Made by a program: the position numbers and the translations under genes. From positions 1,745,698 to 1,809,697 of the forward strand of contig KB445796.1 in assembly GCA_000320605.2 (NCBI GenBank): a stretch of 64,000 nucleotides of DNA. The letters are read 5' to 3'. This document shows positions 58,358-64,000 of the stretch, piece after piece. The notes below the pieces were generated by a model. It was not told the DNA's origin and did no database searches. It saw only the letters and a list, made by a program, of their open reading frames with translations. The stretch is from Gelatoporia subvermispora B (Eukaryota > Basidiomycota > Agaricomycetes > Polyporales > Gelatoporiaceae). Within the stretch, counting starts at the first letter, position 1, and each line of letters starts with the position of its first letter.

Positions 58358-61300
58358 ATGAGCGGTGTAGTGTCTAATGGAGCCTCGTCCTTTGATCCTT
58401 CGCATGGCCAGCCTTTCACCAACGGATTCCATGAACCATCAATCGAGGAACTCCTGCACGAACTCCCTGTTGTACAAGATGGACAGGTCCCATTGGGAGA
58501 GCTGGTGTCTCGCGTCGCGCAAGCTCTCTATGCTGAATTGTCAGAGCTAGCTGAGACGTAAGTTCAGCCACCTGGGATGCGTTGAACAAGAGCAGGATTC
58601 ACTAGAGTCATGGCAGTATGCCCAACATGTCAGATGCTGCTCGCAAAAGAGTACTAGCGGATTGGGTTGTGCATTCCAAGAAGCAGGTCGTAAAGCTCTA
58701 TGCAGTGGTCAAGTGGGCTCGAGATGCAGAAGTCGTCCAGAAAGCTATGGTACATCGCTTCTTGCGCATTATAGGGGGATCAGACCTCTGACGGCATGCT
58801 ATAGAATGTGACGGCTTTTTTGATGGATCAAAATCGCCAATTTGAAGACGCTGTCCATGGTCTCAAGTATGCAAAAGATAGCCTTGACCCTGCTAGGTGT
58901 GTGGCATGCAACTTCCAGCGACAATTGCAATCTCACCTTGCCATGTTAGGCTGCGCAATCACGACCTTCTCACCGCTTTAGATGTTTTGACAACAGGTTC
59001 CTACCGACGATTGCCATCCTGCATCAAGGTAAACGAATAGGCTACCTCGCCGTCGCTGGAAATGACAACTTACCTCATGTGTTAGAAAGCTATCATTCCA
59101 CAAACCCCCCTCACAGACGAGGAAGTTGCGAAGACTCTGGCTGATATTGAAGACGCCATGCGATATCGTCTCAGGATGACGGAGATAATTCCAGTAGAAA
59201 TGTCGCGATATTGCATAGGTACATATATGTTCCTCGTGTCGTGACGGATCCTCACAGCTCTGTAGACAAAGGACGTGTTCATTTCACTGCGCCTAGGCTG
59301 TTTGAGACGTCATTGTGTCTCAAGGGTGCTCAGAGCAACGACGGCTGGTTCGTGGTTGATGTTGAGTTTCTCTTCAATGTCGGCGGTGATCAGTCAGGTT
59401 TGCAAGGTATGCGTCGTGCAACCTCCATCATGCCCACAAATTTTCATGGGACCAGATTTTCCCAGGCGACCTTCCGGGATGTTGAAGAGACACATTCTTG
59501 ATGAAGGAGATGCACGACTTGCATTTTATCTTCCTCTACCCGCGGACCAGCAGCCGCCACCCGGTGTAGAGCTACCGCCTCGACCACAACTCCCGGACGG
59601 ATTTGCTGACGCTCCACTTGTTCGCTTGTATAATTTCCTTCGTGAGTCATTCTGTCGTTTGCGGACGCTCACAAGCTGATTCAGAGTAGAGATGATGTCT
59701 TTATCATATCAGTTGGAGATCATGTGGTTCCAGGTACGGACCATTGCCCTTATTTTAGTTCGTCTTTGATATAGGTTCACTAGGGAGAAAGGCTGAGATC
59801 GTTGGGCTGGGCCGACTATTTGACCATCGGGATGACCAACAATCGGCAGACCCTGACTGTGTCCTACTGGATGTACGTTCCGTATTCTGAGGTCTCTTCA
59901 CTGGTCTGATATAAATGTGTTACAGACGCAGGTCACCATCTGAGACAGCGGGTCGGCCACAGCCCCCAAATCGTGCCAAATTACCCTTACTAGGCGGGAC
60001 GCTCACAATTTCCATCGTGCCTGTGCAACCCAAACCAGGAAGCAAATCAAGCCGTTCCCCAAAGGATCGAATATTGGCCGAGCTTCAGCAAAGGGCCAAA
60101 CTTGACATCGCACGGCCTTCGGATGAAGTCGAGTCTTTCAAGCTAGACGTCAAGTGGCAGCCTGAGATAGGTGCACTTGGTGTAGGGATCCCACCTGAGG
60201 ATGCATGTCTGTCGGAAGCGGAATTGCAAATTGTGCGTAAGATAGGTGCTCGTGAAGTCCACCAGACTGATGATCAATACTAGAACTCAGAGGATCTGGA
60301 TCTTGAAGCCCTTCTTCGCAAGGTCATCACGAAGCACACTGAGGCTATCCTGAAGGTGTTCAAGTTTCAGCTTCAACACGGACCATCACGCAATGTCTTC
60401 TCCGACCCTGGTGAAGTTGAGCTAATCTCAGAAGGTCGTGATTCTTTGTTCGAGAGCGTGAGCTACAAGTTGACGATTTACAGATGGATCATATACTCTG
60501 CGGACGCACCTCTGCGCGGACGAGATAGTCGTTGTTACCATCGATGCTCGAACAGGGCGATTGAATTTGCGAGACACAGGCGATCTAGCCGCGGCCGGAC
60601 GAGGCTCACGCTTCGCTCTTTTGACGCAGACATTGAATGAGAATCCAACGATGCTCGTTCAACTCTTGGTCACGCTGAAGTTCAGCGTACGTACTAAGTC
60701 TATGCAGCGGGCGCCAAGCTCACCTTCTTCAATAGACGATCACGGAAGCTGTTGAACAGAAGGCGAAGTACCTTGGCTTGCAAAGTTATCGTATCCGCAA
60801 CTTCCCACGCGAAGGTATGAAAAAGCCAGCTAGGTAACGTTTAATCACATCGCTGATTACTGTACAGAACTCCAGAAGCTCGGACCAGCTCGCGGAACCC
60901 TGTACATCCAACTATCCCGCTTTCCCAACCATTACCTTGTTCTCGTCATTACAGACGAGGACTTCCGTTATGCACTGATATCTGTGAAGGTTTTATCCGA
61001 AACTGTACATGCTAATATGATCATGGAGGACATCGGGTGGCTGGACGTTCGCAGGATACATGGGGATGAGCTTGCCATACATCTGCAGAACGTCACTTTA
61101 GATGGCGACGATACTGTCGTAGGGCAGCGACGGAAACGTGGACCCGATGATGTGGGTGGTAGGACAGATTCCGTACAACGTTTCTCTTCTCGGTAAGACT
61201 GTTCGGTAGATCTTGTCATTGCATGAGCTAATCTTTTTTACCAGGTTCAACCTGGATACCAAAACATTGCGGGAGTTATATGCATACTGCTGGTAAGCAA

Positions 61301-62751
61301 TCCAACGTCTAGTAACGTAACCCAGGCTCAAGAAATCTCCTCAGCGCGCGAGTGGCTTACACGAAGGTTGAACAACAGTTCAAACTGCGCGGTATTCCCT
61401 ATACACATGTCAGCGCAACAAGTGGTGGGGGTCTCCCAGAACTTGCGCATACGCAGTCATCCCTTGCAAAAGCGATACCTGCGCTTTGCGTTCAGTCGTC
61501 GGATATCCTTTCCGGAGCACCTGCGGCCGAGGCTGCCATGCCCAATATCCGCGTCATCCCACTCCATTGGTGGTGCGAAGAGCAGGCTCAGGTGGGTCAA
61601 TTTATTACAACTTATCGAGGATACTGAACAGAGCTTTCTACTACAGGTGGTCACTTGCGTCAAGCTGAAATATGTGCAGCAGCCTGTGGGCAAGCGCGCT
61701 GGTAGTAGTAGTGTCATCCGCCCATCAAAGCGAATCGTCTATGATGCGAGAGAGGCCATTGTGTCCTTCCTCTCAGAAGACGTCGACAAATGTGTTGATG
61801 AATTCCTGGAGGAATGGGCGCGCGTCTCGAAGATGGTAGTCATTGCTCGCGAAGGTATGGTTCTCGTCGGATCGAGCGAGTCGCTGAAGTTGACATGTGC
61901 ACTATACAGTTGCCCAGATGTCGCAGCAGAAGCACTGGCGAGATGTCCGGCTGCTCTCCTTTGACTTGCAAACTGTCGAGTTCGCATACTCCGGCGACTA
62001 CACCGTCTCCATTACCTGCACCGACCAGCTCTCCCCCACTGGTGGGTCGTATGACCTACGCTTCACGCGCTCGTCCGAGGACGACCCCATGGGCATGTCC
62101 GACGCGGACGAGCACCTCCGGCATAATCCCCATGAGGACGTCGAGCCGTTCCTGCGGAGTGTGCTCCGGCACGGGCGCCTGGCGGTCTCGCTGCACCGGC
62201 TCGTCGCACTGCTGCGCGACACACTCCCGATTGTCACGGAGCTCGAGGACATCCGTCGAAACGCCGCCGGCGCGGGTGTTCCTGTGGACATCCTGCCCAA
62301 GGCCGCCGGGTGGTTCAGAGTGCTGTATGGGGATCTCAGGTACGTGCGTCCCTGTGGTGTTGCTCTCGCATCTCACTTGACCTTCAGGCATGCGCTCGAC
62401 TTCCGATTGATGACCGGCGCGCGTGTTGCTGTGCTGGACGGAGCGCATTCGCTTTTCATGCCGCGTGCGAGCGACGCTGCCGCAGCCCCCGCGAATGGCA
62501 AACCGAGCTCGAAGGTCGGGGCCTTTAGCAGCGGATCCCGTAGCGATGCCAGTCTACTGCTCCAACCTATCCCGGACATGAAGACGATCGTACTGGAGGC
62601 AGTTAAGGAGGCGACAGGGAAAGGCGCGCGCGGGCACGTCGCGCCGATCGATGTGGGTGTGATCTGCGACGCGTCCGCAGTGAGACCGGTAGCACGGGCG
62701 CTGTACAAGAGGGTGCTGCAGCGGCTTGGCCAAGTTGGATCCATCAAGTAA
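58358..62751 (+). CDS. MED14: Mediator tail subunit Med14 (Rgr1)
   Basis: Med14 is the architectural backbone of the Mediator complex linking tail, middle and head modules. ATG at 58358: MSGVVSNGASSFDPSHGQPF, then EPSIEELLHELPVVQDGQVP, the conserved N-terminal helix block LGELVSRVAQALYAELSELA, DAARKRVLADWVVHSKKQVV, KLYAVVKWARDAEVVQKAM, NVTAFLMDQNRQFEDAVHGL and LTALDVLTTGSYRRLPSCI. About twelve short introns (for instance between the second and third blocks). Further along, LLGGTLTISIVPVQPK, IVRKI, the ITDEDFRYALISVKVLSETV region and VVTCVKLKYVQQPVGK. The C-terminal part has AYSGDYTVSITCTDQLSPTG and RFTRSSEDDPMGMSDADEHL, GVPVDILPKAAGWFRVLYGD, LDFRLMTGARVAVLDGAHSL and ends with LGQVGSIK at 62751. 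Block order matches fungal Med14. A GT-rich Ser insertion near 62,480-62,540 is lineage-specific. Confidence 0.9.
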
Positions 62752-62860
62752 TGGCATTTGTACCTCGCTGGCCTCTGTATGGCGATGTGTGCATACGTGT
62801 CGTGTATCATCTGTAACGCTGCTGTATACATAATACTTTCAACGAGTAATACGCAGGCTG

Positions 62861-62871
62861 TGAGTTTTTTT
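62861..62871 (+). repeat. Poly-T tract
   Basis: Run of eleven T between the convergent MED14 and PCK1 3' ends. Simple sequence; on the minus strand it is poly-A. Confidence 0.6.
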
Positions 62872-63032
62872 TTGGCTTCCATGTGTACTCGCGCATTGGA
62901 CATGCAAGGAGGTTATCGCGGTGCGTATTATTGGAGATATGAAATAGTCCGAGATACACATGTATAGACACACCATCGTACACTCACCCCTCCGACCCGA
63001 GCGAACCAAGTACATCCTCTGCAACCTACACC

Positions 63033-64000
63033 TTACATCTGCGGGCCCGCAAGGCGCACCTTCTCGTCGACGTCCTGCTCATAGAGCGCAAACGCCTTCA
63101 TGAACATGCCGCCGAGCTTGCGCACTTCACGCTCGAACGCCTCCTTGTCCGCCCACGCGAGGCGCGGGTTGAGCAGCTCGCGCGGGACGCCGGGGAGCGC
63201 GGTGGGGATCTGGAGGTTGAACACGCCAAATGTCTCGTACTCCGCCGCGGCGAGCTCGCCCGAGTGCACCGCGTCGACAATGCGGCGCGTGTACGCGAGC
63301 GGGCAGCGCTTGCCCGTGCCGTAGCGGCCGCCCGTCCAGCCCGTGTTGATCAGCCAGCAGTCGACGTTGTGCTTGGCCATGCGCTCGGCGAGCATCTCGG
63401 CGTAGCGGCCGGGCTGCAGAGGGGTTAGTTTGTGCTATGAAGGGGAGGGAAAGGGGCACGTACGTGGAGAACGATAAACGGCGCGCTGTAGCATGTCGAG
63501 AAGGTCGGGATGGGCTCGAGGACGCCATCTTCAGTACCAGGCGTTTTCCTACGTGACGACTGAGTATATGCGCACAAATTGGCAGATGCACGTGACTTAC
63601 GAGGTGTATCCAGCCAGGAAGTGGTAGCTCGCCTGCTCCGGAGTGAGCTTGCTCACCGGCGGGAGCACACCGAACGCGTCACACGTGAGCATAATGATGT
63701 TGCTGGGCTGCTTGTCCACGACGCACGGGATCTTCGCGTTCGGGATGAACTCGATCGGGTACGCGCAGCGAGTGTTCTCGGTGATGCTGATGTCGTCGTA
63801 GTCGGGGATGCGCGTGAGCGGGTTGTACACGACGTTCTCCAGGATGCTCCCGAAGCGGATCGCGTTGAAGATCTCGGGCTCCTTCTCCGCAGAGAGGTTG
63901 ATACACTTGGCGTAGCACCCGCCCTCGATGTTGAAGACACCGGTGTCCGACCAGACGTGCTCATCGTCGCCGATGAGCAGACGGTTGGGGTCCGCGGAGA
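63033..64000 (-). CDS. PCK1: Phosphoenolpyruvate carboxykinase (ATP), 3' part
   Basis: Gluconeogenic enzyme turning oxaloacetate and ATP into PEP; cytosolic. Only the C-terminal part lies in the window, the gene continues past the right edge. Minus strand: at 64000 the frame reads [20 protein letters not shown], then [79 protein letters not shown] and YHFLAGYTS. Introns near 63,546-63,600 and 63,419-63,462 join on to [53 protein letters not shown] and the end [20 protein letters not shown] at 63033-63035. The conserved NTGW-GG-YG motif near the C terminus and ITENTR are clear. Codon third positions are very GC-rich, as usual for highly expressed fungal genes. 281 bases from MED14, convergent. 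Confidence 0.96.

Noticed and set aside
61814..62380. 188-codon plus-strand frame
   Set aside because: Out-of-frame shadow of the C-terminal MED14 exon.
1..64000. CRISPR arrays, bacterial operons, tRNA or rRNA genes
   Set aside because: No regularly spaced repeats; intron-rich eukaryotic genes throughout; no tRNA B-box with matching A-box or rRNA-like block was noticed by eye. A tRNA scan would be decisive.

Overview
The window is a piece of nuclear DNA from a filamentous basidiomycete, most likely an Agaricomycete. The evidence is a high density of very short introns (about 45-65 nt, GT..AG with one likely GC..AG), dense genes on both strands, and basidiomycete-type families: two DUF6533 membrane proteins, two velvet factors, and a Pbs2 MAP kinase kinase. 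No tRNA, rRNA, CRISPR array or intact transposon was seen. Gene models below were joined by hand across introns; where reading phase and family conservation agree the joints are good, elsewhere this is stated.

Left part (1-24.8 kb) is looser and accessory-like. It holds a DUF6533 membrane protein (2450-4044 +), a GC-rich stretch, a membrane-anchored ubiquitin-like/BAG co-chaperone (5642-6983 -) divergent from PBS2 of the HOG stress pathway (7524-11062 +, with a diverged ~550-bp tandem duplication in its 1.28-kb first intron), a second DUF6533 gene in opposite orientation (12578-14096 -), a zinc alcohol dehydrogenase (15680-17239 +), and two same-strand velvet-domain regulators (17963-19437 - and 20805-22311 -). 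Gene-poor stretches of 1-2.5 kb separate these.

Middle (24.8-41.1 kb): a secreted then C-terminally membrane-anchored glutaminase A-like protein (24826-28492 -), the Rad54-family translocase RDH54/TID1 (29088-34019 -), an N-terminally anchored YtcJ-type amidohydrolase (34536-37179 -), and the ERAD ubiquitin ligase HRD1 (38076-41138 +).

Right part (41.4-64 kb) is compact and mostly housekeeping: queuosine salvage protein (41449-43292 +), NAD kinase (43507-46517 -), a secreted PI-PLC X-domain protein (47553-48985 +), a large unrecognised low-complexity protein with a C-terminal membrane segment (49342-53964 -) divergent from DASH subunit DAD2 (54244-54706 +), a SCY1-like pseudokinase (54790-58005 -) divergent from Mediator subunit MED14 (58358-62751 +), and the 3' part of PEP carboxykinase PCK1 (63033 to the right edge, -).

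Most interesting candidates: the tandem velvet pair sharing an unusual insertion, the unrecognised membrane protein with paired linear motifs and a Trp-Pro-Pro-Thr end (a speculative KASH-like candidate), the duplicated block inside PBS2 intron 1, and a perfect 16-bp inverted repeat inside the BAG-gene intron.
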